Origin: Bryobacteraceae bacterium CoA2 C42
GTDB taxonomy: Bacteria > Acidobacteriota > Terriglobia > Bryobacterales > Bryobacteraceae
Length of the DNA stretch: 59,441 nt
NCBI GenBank assembly: GCA_019931245.1
Contig: JAINDL010000088.1
Location: 1-59,441, forward strand
Reading direction: 5' to 3'
Shown here piece by piece: positions 52,618 through 59,441 of the stretch (positions within the stretch are counted from its first letter, which is position 1; each line of letters begins with the position of its first letter). The position numbers and the translations under genes were made by a program. The notes under the pieces were generated by a model that saw only the letters and a list, made by a program, of their open reading frames with translations, ran no database searches and was not told the origin of the DNA.

Positions 52618-53963
52618 CGCGCCGGGTTCCAATACACCGTCACCTTCGACTGCGCCCCCGCCGCCACCTCCACAAAACCGTTCTCCACCGGCCACTGCCG
52701 GTCGTCCGGCGCCGCGAAAAACCATACGCACCCCGGACCCCGCTCGTTCAGCACCATCTCCGGCGCCGGCAGCCGGTACCGCAGACGGTAATACTCCAGC
52801 GCCGGCAATAGCGTCCACGTCGCGCACATCGGGCCCTCCTGCGCCGCCGCCTGCCGCGCCAGCACGCGGCTCTCCCCATCCATCGGCCACTCGCCAAAGT
52901 AGCTCCAACGCGAAGCCGCCAGATGGCTGCCCGTCAGCAACACAAACAGCGCCACCACCCCCAACCGCACCCGCGGCACGGTCGCCACCGCCGCCGCCGC
53001 CAGCAGCGTCGCCACAAACAGCGGCAGCGTCGTCCGCCCCAGCGGATACCGCACCCCACCCCACCGATGCGCCGCCTCCATCAGGCCCAAAGCCAACACC
53101 AGCGGCAGCGCCACCAGCAGCGCCGCCCGCCGCCGCCACAGCAGCCCAACGCCCAGCGCCACCGCCCCCACCACCCCCGGCGCCAGCCGATTCTGCCAGG
53201 CCAGCATCGCACCGAGATCCCACTTCCCATGCACCGGCATCAGCGTCTGCCACACAAACAGATCCAGCGTCTGCGCCCACCGCTCGGCCCCGTAGTAAAA
53301 GTTGTCCCGTGTGGCGTGCCGCAGCGCCGGATAGAGAATCGGCGCTGCCGTCAGCAGCGTCGCGCCCGCCATCACCAGCGCCGCCTTCCCGCCCCGCCGC
53401 CCCTGCAGCAAGGCGTAGGTCAACCCCGTCGCCACGCCCACAAAAAGCAGGTTCAGGTTCGCCGCCAGCGCCAGCCCCAGCAGCACCCCCGCCCCGGCCC
53501 ACCGCCGCCATCCGCCCGCGTCCTCTGCGTGCAGCAACACCAGCACCGCCCCCATCCACAACGCCAGCGCCATCCCATACCCCCGCCCCGCCACCAGATG
53601 ATCCAGCAGCAGCGGGTTCGACACCACCGCCACCCACGCCGCCACCGCCGTCCCGCTCTCTCCCAGCAGCCGCACCAGCACCCCCGCCAGCAGCACCAGA
53701 AACGCCACGCCCCCCAGCACCGCCGGCAGCCGGATCGCCCACTCCGCATCCCCCAGCGCCAGGTAGCTCCCCCGCGACAACAGCGTGAACAGCACATGGT
53801 TGTTCGCGTCGTAGTAAACAAACATCTCCCCGAGCGGCTTCGAAGAGAACGACAAAAACGTCATCGCCTCGTCGATGGTCAGCGATTGGCGCACGCTGCG
53901 CGTCCCATTCCAGACGCTCACGGCCGCAATCAACAGAGCAAACAGCAGACGAATCGGAGGCAA
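52614..53963 (-). CDS. GT-C type glycosyltransferase-like membrane protein
   Basis: 449 residues, TTG start at 53963. Ten or so hydrophobic helices follow an early short periplasmic loop with SLTIDEAMTFL, whose DE pair matches the catalytic Asp region of GT39/GT83-like (ArnT/mannosyltransferase) enzymes; other loops contain ANNHVLFTLLSRG and RLPAVLGGVAF. A C-terminal soluble region (about 350-449) with WSYFGEWPMDGES and ALEYYRLRYRLPAPEMV fits the usual periplasmic domain. It probably moves a sugar from a polyprenyl carrier; donor and acceptor are unknown. It is divergent from the PLP enzyme gene. Confidence 0.75.
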   Translation of the reverse strand: MPPIRLLFALLIAAVSVWNGTRSVRQSLTIDEAMTFLSFSSKPLGEMFVYYDANNHVLFTLLSRGSYLALGDAEWAIRLPAVLGGVAFLVLLAGVLVRLLGESGTAVAAWVAVVSNPLLLDHLVAGRGYGMALALWMGAVLVLLHAEDAGGWRRWAGAGVLLGLALAANLNLLFVGVATGLTYALLQGRRGGKAALVMAGATLLTAAPILYPALRHATRDNFYYGAERWAQTLDLFVWQTLMPVHGKWDLGAMLAWQNRLAPGVVGAVALGVGLLWRRRAALLVALPLVLALGLMEAAHRWGGVRYPLGRTTLPLFVATLLAAAAVATVPRVRLGVVALFVLLTGSHLAASRWSYFGEWPMDGESRVLARQAAAQEGPMCATWTLLPALEYYRLRYRLPAPEMVLNERGPGCVWFFAAPDDRQWPVENGFVEVAAGAQSKVTVYWNPAR

Positions 53964-54026
53964 GCCCCAGTGTAGGCCATCCGCCCCCCGGTTTCACCGC
54001 CCCGCTATTCGGCGTACAGTAGATCC

Positions 54027-55607
54027 ATGCTGGAATTTCTCTCCCAACGGCTCCGCCGCCGCGACGCCCTCCGCGGTTCGGCCCTCGGACTGCTCACCGG
54101 CCTCGCGCCGGAAGAAGCGGCCGCCGCCCCCACCGCCGGCCTCCAACTCGGCGGCGGCATCTATGAATCCATCGGCGTGCAGCCGCTCATCAACGCCCGC
54201 GGCACCTTCACCATCATCAGCGGCTCCACCATGCTGCCCGAAGTCCGCTCCGCCATGGCCGAAGCCTCCCAGCGCTACGTCCACATCGACGAACTCATGG
54301 CCGCCGTCGGCGCCCGCCTCGCCGAACTCACCCAGGCCGAATGGGGCATGGTCAGCTGCGGCTGCTCGGCCGCCATCACCCACGCCACCGCCGCCTGCAT
54401 CGCCGGCGGCAACGCCGACCTCCACGTCCGCCTGCCCAACCTCGAAGGCTTCGCCAAAGACGAAGTCATCATCCCCAATCACTCCCGCAACGTCTACGAC
54501 GCCGCCGTCCGCGCCGTCGGCGCCAAGGTCGTCGAAGCAGGCACCGTCGAAGAGTTCGCCGCCGCCCTCGGCCCGCGCACGGCCATGGTCTACATCCTCG
54601 CCGGCCCCAACGCCGATAAAAGCCCGCTGTCCACCAAGGTCATCTGCGAGATGGCCAAAAAGCACAACGTCCCGGTCTTTGTCGACGCCGCCGCCGAAGG
54701 CCTCACCGTCCCCAACGTCCACCTCCAGGCCGGCGCCGACCTCGTCGCCTACAGCGGCGGCAAGTGCATGCGCGGCCCGCAGACGGCCGGGCTCCTGCTC
54801 GGCCGCAAAGACCTTGTCCAAGCCGCCTGGGTCCATAGCTCGCCCCACCACGGTTTCGCCCGCGGCCTCAAGATCGGCAAGGAAGAGGCTGTCGGCATGT
54901 TGATGGCCGTCGAAATGTGGAGAAAGCGCGACCACAAGGCCGAATGGAACGGTTGGATGGCCCGCCTCGACCACATCGCCAAACAGGTTTCCGCCGTCCC
55001 CGGCGTCACTACCTCGATTCGCCAGCCGGAGGGCCTGTCGAACAACACCCCGACGCTGGTCATCCAATGGGACGCCGCCAAAACCGGCGTCACCGGCCGC
55101 GCCCTCGCCCGCCATTTGTTCACGACGGCGCCCCGCATCGCCCTGCCCACCGGCGCCAGCGAAAACTCGATTCAGGTCGTGCCTTACATGATGGCCCCCG
55201 GTGATGAGAAAGTGGTGGCCGACCGCATCGCGGCTACGCTGAAGAACCCGCCCCCGGCCCCGCCCGCGACCAACGCCCCGGCCGCCGCTGACCTCTCCGG
55301 CCGCTGGGACGTCGAGATCGAGTACAGCGCCAGCAAGTCCACCCACGTGCTGCATCTCAAGCAGACCAACGGGCAGATTGAGGGCACCCATCAGGGCGAG
55401 TTTGTCTCCCGCGACCTGATGGGCCAGATGGAGGGCAACCGCGTGCGCCTGACGAGCAGCTACAGCGAGCGCCACGGCGACTCGCTGCAGTTCGAGTTCA
55501 CCGGCCAGCTCACCGGCGACCGGATTACCGGCACCCTGAGCATGGGCGAGTATCTGGACGCGAAATGGGTGGCCCGCCGCCACGTCAGCCGCGGGCGCCG
55601 CGGCTAG
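54027..55607 (+). CDS. Exported SelA-like PLP enzyme fused to a lipocalin-like domain
   Basis: 526 residues. A twin-arginine-like leader (LRRRDALRGSALGLLTGLA, residues 9-27) is followed by a fold type I PLP domain (about 45-410) of the SelA/D-glucosaminate-6-phosphate ammonia-lyase type: GVQPLINARGTFT, VSCGCSAAITHA, FVDAAAE (Asp220) and AYSGGKCMRGPQTAG with Schiff-base Lys246. After an Ala/Pro linker, the last 100 residues (LSGRWDVEIEYSASK, LKQTNGQIEGTHQGEF, FTGQLTGDRITGTLSMGEYL) look like a small lipocalin-like beta barrel. There is no sign of selenocysteine machinery, so selenium transfer is unlikely. The final codons and stop lie in the 88-bp repeat. Confidence 0.8.
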   Translation: MLEFLSQRLRRRDALRGSALGLLTGLAPEEAAAAPTAGLQLGGGIYESIGVQPLINARGTFTIISGSTMLPEVRSAMAEASQRYVHIDELMAAVGARLAELTQAEWGMVSCGCSAAITHATAACIAGGNADLHVRLPNLEGFAKDEVIIPNHSRNVYDAAVRAVGAKVVEAGTVEEFAAALGPRTAMVYILAGPNADKSPLSTKVICEMAKKHNVPVFVDAAAEGLTVPNVHLQAGADLVAYSGGKCMRGPQTAGLLLGRKDLVQAAWVHSSPHHGFARGLKIGKEEAVGMLMAVEMWRKRDHKAEWNGWMARLDHIAKQVSAVPGVTTSIRQPEGLSNNTPTLVIQWDAAKTGVTGRALARHLFTTAPRIALPTGASENSIQVVPYMMAPGDEKVVADRIAATLKNPPPAPPATNAPAAADLSGRWDVEIEYSASKSTHVLHLKQTNGQIEGTHQGEFVSRDLMGQMEGNRVRLTSSYSERHGDSLQFEFTGQLTGDRITGTLSMGEYLDAKWVARRHVSRGRRG

Positions 55608-55687
55608 CCTTTCTTCCGGTTCTTTTTCCCCTGGGCCCAGCTCTCCCACGGCGCAACGTTGGCGCGCTGGGCCCAGGCCTCCCATTT
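55600..55687 (+). repeat. 88-bp direct repeat, left copy
   Basis: Contains the PLP-enzyme stop and a non-functional duplicate of the last 27 codons of the sulfatase gene (minus strand). It differs from 57657-57744 at one position (GCGCAACG versus GCGCGACG). It is read as a partial gene copy, not as a coding feature. Confidence 0.95.
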
Positions 55688-55818
55688 GGCGGCAAAATGT
55701 ATTGCAAGCCACATATCCGAACAGCCTCGATCGGGTTACCGATTCTTCGCAGGTGCAACAGTCGGTACTAATCTAGCCACAGGACGCGATTCCTCCGTCA
55801 GTATGGTAAAAAACCTTT

Positions 55819-57105
55819 GTGGCGAGAATTGCAGTCATTGACGTGGAAACTACGGGACTCTGTGCATCCCGTACAGATCGGGTTGTTGAAATTGCTGTGG
55901 TTCTAATGGACGAAAAGGATGGAATCCTTGAGGAACTAAGTTCCTTGATCAATCCCGGCCGAGACGTTGGCCCCACGCGCATTCACGGGATCACTCCGAG
56001 CATGGTTAGAAATGCTCCAGGATTCGACGATGTGATCGGGCGTCTTTGCCAAATGCTTGGCGGAGCAGTAGCAGTTGCAGGACATAACGTCCGCTTTGAT
56101 CTAAGTTTTATTCACGCCGAATTCGAACGGGCAGGTTGCCCCCTGCCAGACATTCCCGCCTTATGCACCATGCGCCTCGCGGGCGGAGGCAAGCTGGAAA
56201 GAGTTTGTGTCGACTACGAAGTTCCCCGTCCGACCGTGGCCCACTCGGCTTTGGCCGATGCGAGGGCAACCGCCATGGTCTTACAGAAAATGTTAACCGC
56301 AGACCCCGAACTTGTCGCCTATGTGGAAGCTCTATCGGCGCCGCTTTGGCCAAGTCGTTCCGACCCCGGCTCAATACCTCTCGTCAGAAGGGTTCTCGAA
56401 ACCAGGAGCACCCCGGCCAGCACCTACCTGCAAACGCTTGCCCGAAGAATGCCTGGTATCAGTTACGGGCTGGAAATACCGGAACCAGCGCCCGATCCTT
56501 CCCCCCGCATAGCCTATGCCGCCTTACTCGCTCAGGCGATGGAGGATCGCAATATTGATGACGATGAGTGTAACGATTTACGCGCTCTCGCGGATCACTG
56601 GGGCCTCACGGTAGAGGAAATCTCCGCAATCCACCAGCAGTATCTACTGCAATTGCAGATCGCCGCCCTTGCGGATGGAGTGGTCACCGATGCGGAACGC
56701 GCCGATCTAAGACGTGCGGCCGAGGCTCTCGGGCTATCCGGTGATGCAGCCGAGCAGGCGCTTTCGGCAGCGCATGGAAAGATGCCCCAAAAGTCCTCCA
56801 ACGAAACAGCAAGGGTACCCGCCCCCACAAAAGGCGCAAATGAGTTGGCGTCGAAAATCGTTTGCTTCACGGGCGAATCGCTATGTCGTTTGCACGGGGA
56901 ATATATGTCAAGGTCGATGGCACTCACCTTGGCCGCCGAAAAAGGAATCAACATCACTGATTCGCTGACCAAGAAAGTGGACTTGTTGGTTGTGGCAGAT
57001 CCCCATACGCAGTCCGGAAAGGCACAGAAAGCGAGAAAGTACGGAATTCCGCTGATGGAAGAATTTCAGTTTTGGAGGGCTATCGGTGTACATGTCGAGT
57101 ACTGA
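55819..57105 (+). CDS. DEDDh exonuclease-TerB-BRCT protein (islet cargo)
   Basis: 428 residues, GTG start at 55819 placing the first strand at the N-terminus. An intact DnaQ-like 3'-5' exonuclease spans about 1-160: Asp8 and Glu10 (DVETTG), Asp94 (GHNVRFD), His142 and Asp147 (HSALADA). The middle (about 232-318) resembles a TerB domain, with ALADGVVTDAERADLRRAAE and an acidic MEDRNIDDDE. The C-terminus (about 341-428: IVCFTGES, LTLAAEKGINITDSLTKKVD, LLVVADP, KARKYGIPLMEEFQFW) is a BRCT domain. The set suggests DNA end-processing or repair. Composition is less GC-rich than in flanking genes, a sign of transfer. The downstream gene overlaps it. Confidence 0.85.
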   Translation: MARIAVIDVETTGLCASRTDRVVEIAVVLMDEKDGILEELSSLINPGRDVGPTRIHGITPSMVRNAPGFDDVIGRLCQMLGGAVAVAGHNVRFDLSFIHAEFERAGCPLPDIPALCTMRLAGGGKLERVCVDYEVPRPTVAHSALADARATAMVLQKMLTADPELVAYVEALSAPLWPSRSDPGSIPLVRRVLETRSTPASTYLQTLARRMPGISYGLEIPEPAPDPSPRIAYAALLAQAMEDRNIDDDECNDLRALADHWGLTVEEISAIHQQYLLQLQIAALADGVVTDAERADLRRAAEALGLSGDAAEQALSAAHGKMPQKSSNETARVPAPTKGANELASKIVCFTGESLCRLHGEYMSRSMALTLAAEKGINITDSLTKKVDLLVVADPHTQSGKAQKARKYGIPLMEEFQFWRAIGVHVEY

Positions 57106-57535
57106 GAACCGAAAAATTTATCGCTCAATCGCAGAACCCCTGCGCACGGGTCTTTCCTGGCGCGAAATGTGGCTCGGCCCCGACAATGGGCTAGTGTACT
57201 GTTGGGAGCGTGGTCGGCAGCTCATCATCGAATCCCCCGAGAGTTTTGAGAGGGTCAGCCGCGGGGAGTTGATCCCCCTTTGGTGGAGAGGGGGCGTTCA
57301 GAAAGCGCTGAAAAATCCAACCATGCCTAAGGATGGCACGCATCAGTACTTGGCCACATGGCTCGGAATGCGACAGCAGGACCTGGAGATCGATCTCGAC
57401 CAATCCTACTGTCTAACTTGTTCACGAACCGGACAGGTTGTTGAATTCTCCCCCTTTTCAAAATGGAAGGACGAGCCCGATAGAGAAGTTTCAGAAAGCG
57501 AAGTGCTCGATGCCTCTTCCTTCCATCACGGCTAG
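57086..57535 (+). CDS. Small uncharacterised partner protein (islet cargo)
   Basis: 149 residues. GTG 57086 is preferred because GGAGGG lies 6 bases upstream; ATG 57092 is 12 bases away and is the alternative. The frame overlaps the end of the exonuclease gene by 20 bases, so the two are translationally coupled. The protein has aromatic-rich segments (SWREMWLGPDNGLVYCWERG, IPLWWRGGVQKAL), a CLTC pair near residue 112 and an acidic tail. I recognise no family. Fixed coupling to a nuclease suggests a partner, inhibitor or adaptor, which is inference only. Confidence 0.7.
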   Translation: MYMSSTENRKIYRSIAEPLRTGLSWREMWLGPDNGLVYCWERGRQLIIESPESFERVSRGELIPLWWRGGVQKALKNPTMPKDGTHQYLATWLGMRQQDLEIDLDQSYCLTCSRTGQVVEFSPFSKWKDEPDREVSESEVLDASSFHHG

Positions 57536-57560
57536 CGCCAGTAGCCGCAACTTCCGCGAC

Positions 57561-57601
57561 AACCAGCCCCCGATCATGTTTTGAGATCGAGGGTACTGGT
57601 T
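57561..57601 (+). other. Stem-loop after the islet genes
   Basis: AACCAG pairs with CTGGTT and CGATC with GATCG around an internal loop, enclosing ATGTTTTGA. It lies 25 bases after the small gene stop. Only TGCTCTTCG follows, so it is at best a weak terminator. Confidence 0.35.
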
Positions 57602-57656
57602 GCTCTTCGATCGTTGGGCCTCCCTTGCTATCGAAGGGGTGGTGGCGCGTAACTCT

Positions 57657-57744
57657 GCGGCTAGCCTTTCTTCCGGTTCTTTTTCCCCTGGGCCCAGCTC
57701 TCCCACGGCGCGACGTTGGCGCGCTGGGCCCAGGCCTCCCATTT
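57657..57744 (+). repeat. 88-bp direct repeat, right copy
   Basis: The functional 3' end of the sulfatase gene. Identical to the left copy at 87 of 88 positions and offset by 2057 bp, the size of the inserted unit. Confidence 0.95.
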
Positions 57745-59301
57745 CGCCGCCATCGCCTTCACCCGCTCCGGCTGCGCCGCCGCCAGGTTGTTCAGCTCGG
57801 TCCGGTCGGCCTCGATGTCATAGAGCTCCCATTCGCCCTTATGGACTTTCACCAGCTTCCATTGGCCCATGCGAATGGCCTGGTTGCCTTCGTGCTCCCA
57901 GTAGATGGCCTCGTGCGGTGTCCGCCGTCCGGTGCGGAACACCGGCTCGAGACTCTTGCCCTCCATCGGATGGATCCGCTCGCCCTTCCAGCTGGCCGGA
58001 TACTTGGCCTTGGCGAGGTCGACGCAGGTCGCCATCAGGTCGATCAGATGGCTCGGCTCGCTCGACATGGCGTTGCGCCGCTTGATCACGGCCGGCCAGT
58101 GCGCCACCAGCGGGCTCGAAATCCCGCCCTCGTGCACCCAGTGCTTGTACATGCGGAAGGGCGTATTGGAGGCGTTCGCCCACGGCGTCGCGTAGCTCGT
58201 GTAGGTGTCCTCCGGGCCCGGCAGAATGTCCGGGGTATTGCCGTAGCGCACGGGGCGTCCGTCGCGCGTGGTCCGCGGTTTGATGGAGGTGTTCGGATTC
58301 TGGTTGGCCGGCGGGGCGTTCATGCCTTCGGCGCATCCCCCGTTGTCGGCAAAGAACAGGATCAGCGTGTTGTCGAGCAGCTTCTTCTGCTCGAGCGTCC
58401 GCACGACGCGCGCCACGGCCCGGTCCAGCCGGTCGACCATGCCCGCGTAGACGGCCATCCGCCGCGCCTCCCATTCTTTATCCGGGGCGTTCTCCCAGGC
58501 GGGCACCTCGCTGTCGCGTGGCGTCAGCTCCCAGTTGGTCTTCACGAGGCCCAGCTTCTTCTGTTTGGCGAACCGCTTCTGGCGCAGCGCGTCCCAGCCG
58601 TCTTTGTAGGTGTCTTTGTACTTGGCGACGGTCTCTTCCGGGCAATGCAGCGGCCAGTGGGGGGCGGTGAAGGCCATGTAGAGGAAGAAGGGGTCGGGCT
58701 TGGCGCTGAACTCTTCAATGTAGGCGACGGCGTTTTCGCCCAGCGCATCGGTGTAGTAGAACTCTTTGCTTTCCGGGTCGATGGTCTCGTTCTGCCGGGT
58801 TAGTGTCGCGGGGTTGTAGAAGCTGCCGGCGCCGTCGATGGTGCCGAAGAAGCGGTCGAAGCCGCGCTGGAGCGGCCAGTTGCCTTTATCGGCGCGGGAG
58901 CGCGGCGTCACGTGCCACTTGCCCGTCATGGCCGTCTGGTAGCCGGCCGTTTTCAAAACCTCTGCGATGGTGACGCAGCTCTTGTTCAGGTCGCCGCGAT
59001 AGCCGGGCAGCCCGTAGTCGTTCATCATGTGGCCGATGCCGGCTTGGTGCGGGTAGAGGCCGGTGAGGAGCGAAGCGCGCGTGGGGCAGCAGCGGGCGGT
59101 GTTATAGAACTGCGTGAAGCGGATGCCGTTGGCCGCGAGGCGGTCGAGGGTGGGTGTGGCGATCTCTGAGCCGTAGCAGCCGAGGTCGGACCATCCCATA
59201 TCGTCGGCCATGATCAGGACAATATTGGGCCGCTCCGGGGCGGCCAAGGCCGGCACGGCCGCCGAAGCGGCGGCGAGGCGAAGAAATTGACGGCGCTGCA
59301 T
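57661..59301 (-). CDS. Exported type I sulfatase
   Basis: 546 residues. A Tat-like leader (MQRRQFLRLAAASAAV) precedes the sulfatase fold. Asp33 and Asp34 (IMADDMGWSDLG) are metal ligands, and Cys71 in ARCCPTRASLLTG matches the CxPxR formylglycine site, so a maturation enzyme (anaerobic or FGE type) elsewhere is required. Later motifs include TGKWHVTPRS, VLFFADNGG-like LILFFADNGGCAEGM and GGISSPLVAHWP. It should hydrolyse sulfate esters, probably of polysaccharides. The last 27 codons lie in the 88-bp repeat and its stop formerly overlapped the PLP-enzyme stop. The other end faces the tRNA gene. Confidence 0.93.
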   Translation of the reverse strand: MQRRQFLRLAAASAAVPALAAPERPNIVLIMADDMGWSDLGCYGSEIATPTLDRLAANGIRFTQFYNTARCCPTRASLLTGLYPHQAGIGHMMNDYGLPGYRGDLNKSCVTIAEVLKTAGYQTAMTGKWHVTPRSRADKGNWPLQRGFDRFFGTIDGAGSFYNPATLTRQNETIDPESKEFYYTDALGENAVAYIEEFSAKPDPFFLYMAFTAPHWPLHCPEETVAKYKDTYKDGWDALRQKRFAKQKKLGLVKTNWELTPRDSEVPAWENAPDKEWEARRMAVYAGMVDRLDRAVARVVRTLEQKKLLDNTLILFFADNGGCAEGMNAPPANQNPNTSIKPRTTRDGRPVRYGNTPDILPGPEDTYTSYATPWANASNTPFRMYKHWVHEGGISSPLVAHWPAVIKRRNAMSSEPSHLIDLMATCVDLAKAKYPASWKGERIHPMEGKSLEPVFRTGRRTPHEAIYWEHEGNQAIRMGQWKLVKVHKGEWELYDIEADRTELNNLAAAQPERVKAMAAKWEAWAQRANVAPWESWAQGKKNRKKG

Positions 59302-59362
59302 GGGGCCGAGTGTATCAAACCCCGGGGCGCTCCCCGTACCGCAATGCTAAACTACAGGGGTG

Positions 59363-59440
<78 letters not shown>

Positions 59441-59441
59441 A

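Larger units (their letters stand above)
55600..57744. mobile_element. Direct-repeat-flanked low-GC islet with two genes
   Basis: 1969 bp of DNA that is visibly less GC-rich than its surroundings lies between two 88-bp direct copies of the 3' junction of the PLP-enzyme and sulfatase genes. Before insertion the stops of the two convergent genes overlapped (CTAG), as the left copy still shows. Cargo: an exonuclease-TerB-BRCT gene, an overlapping small gene and a hairpin. No transposase, integrase, tRNA or terminal inverted repeat was found. This is a genomic islet of unknown mechanism. Confidence 0.6.

Noticed and set aside
54027-55607. Annotating the PLP enzyme as L-seryl-tRNA(Sec) selenium transferase
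   Set aside because: It has an export leader and an extra C-terminal domain, and no selB, selC or selD gene is near; the similarity is to the wider SelA-like family.

Overview
The window is high-GC bacterial chromosome that most resembles an acidobacterium of the Bryobacter/Solibacter type. This is an inference from gene families: a very large Oar-like TonB-dependent receptor with a carboxypeptidase-regulatory N-terminus, a DUF1501 + DUF1549/DUF1553 pair, a PmoA-like (DUF6807) protein, an exported formylglycine sulfatase, a YncE-propeller/phosphoesterase fusion, a SelA-like exported PLP enzyme, and an orphan terminase module. No rRNA, IS transposase, integrase or CRISPR array was seen. One tRNA gene (Pro, anticodon TGG) closes the window.

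Layout. 1-5.2 kb is accessory and decaying: a two-gene module (companion protein plus complete phage-type TerL) with no other phage genes, a zinc alcohol dehydrogenase-like gene, and a graveyard with a LamG-like tail, a collapsed nitrilase-family gene and a degraded membrane-protein gene carrying a 296-bp near-identical direct duplication. 5.1-8 kb holds a divergent LysR / ROK kinase / MFS set. 8-15.4 kb holds a YncE-phosphoesterase fusion, a NIPSNAP protein, a metal-associated-fold protein and the DUF1501/DUF1549 pair. 15.5-21 kb is a CzcCBA/CusCBA-type metal efflux operon. 21-24.6 kb holds DUF6807, TIM-barrel isomerase and SppA genes. 24.6-26.4 kb holds a FliA-type sigma factor and a gene-poor stretch. 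26.4-30.4 kb is a minus-strand lipid A operon (fabZ-lpxA-lpxI-gfo/idh-tonB). 30.5-34 kb holds an M20 peptidase and a two-component system. 34-39.9 kb is the conserved rimP-nusA-infB-ylxP-rbfA translation operon with two leader hairpins. 40-54 kb is mixed metabolism and envelope, with a HpaI aldolase, a methyltransferase, the TonB receptor, a PIG-L deacetylase, dnaE, a VIT transporter, an amidase and a GT-C membrane protein. 54-59.3 kb holds the PLP enzyme and the sulfatase, once directly convergent and now split by a low-GC islet.

The most interesting structures are two insertions of visibly lower-GC DNA. Each lies exactly at the tail-to-tail junction of two convergent genes and is flanked by a direct copy of that junction: 22 bp around a 0.5-kb segment with one zinc-ribbon-like orphan gene (11.36-11.89 kb), and 88 bp (one mismatch) around a 2-kb segment with a DEDDh exonuclease-TerB-BRCT protein plus an overlapping small gene (55.6-57.74 kb). 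Neither carries a recognisable transposase or integrase. Their shared geometry is the best candidate here for an undescribed mobile or gene-capture process.
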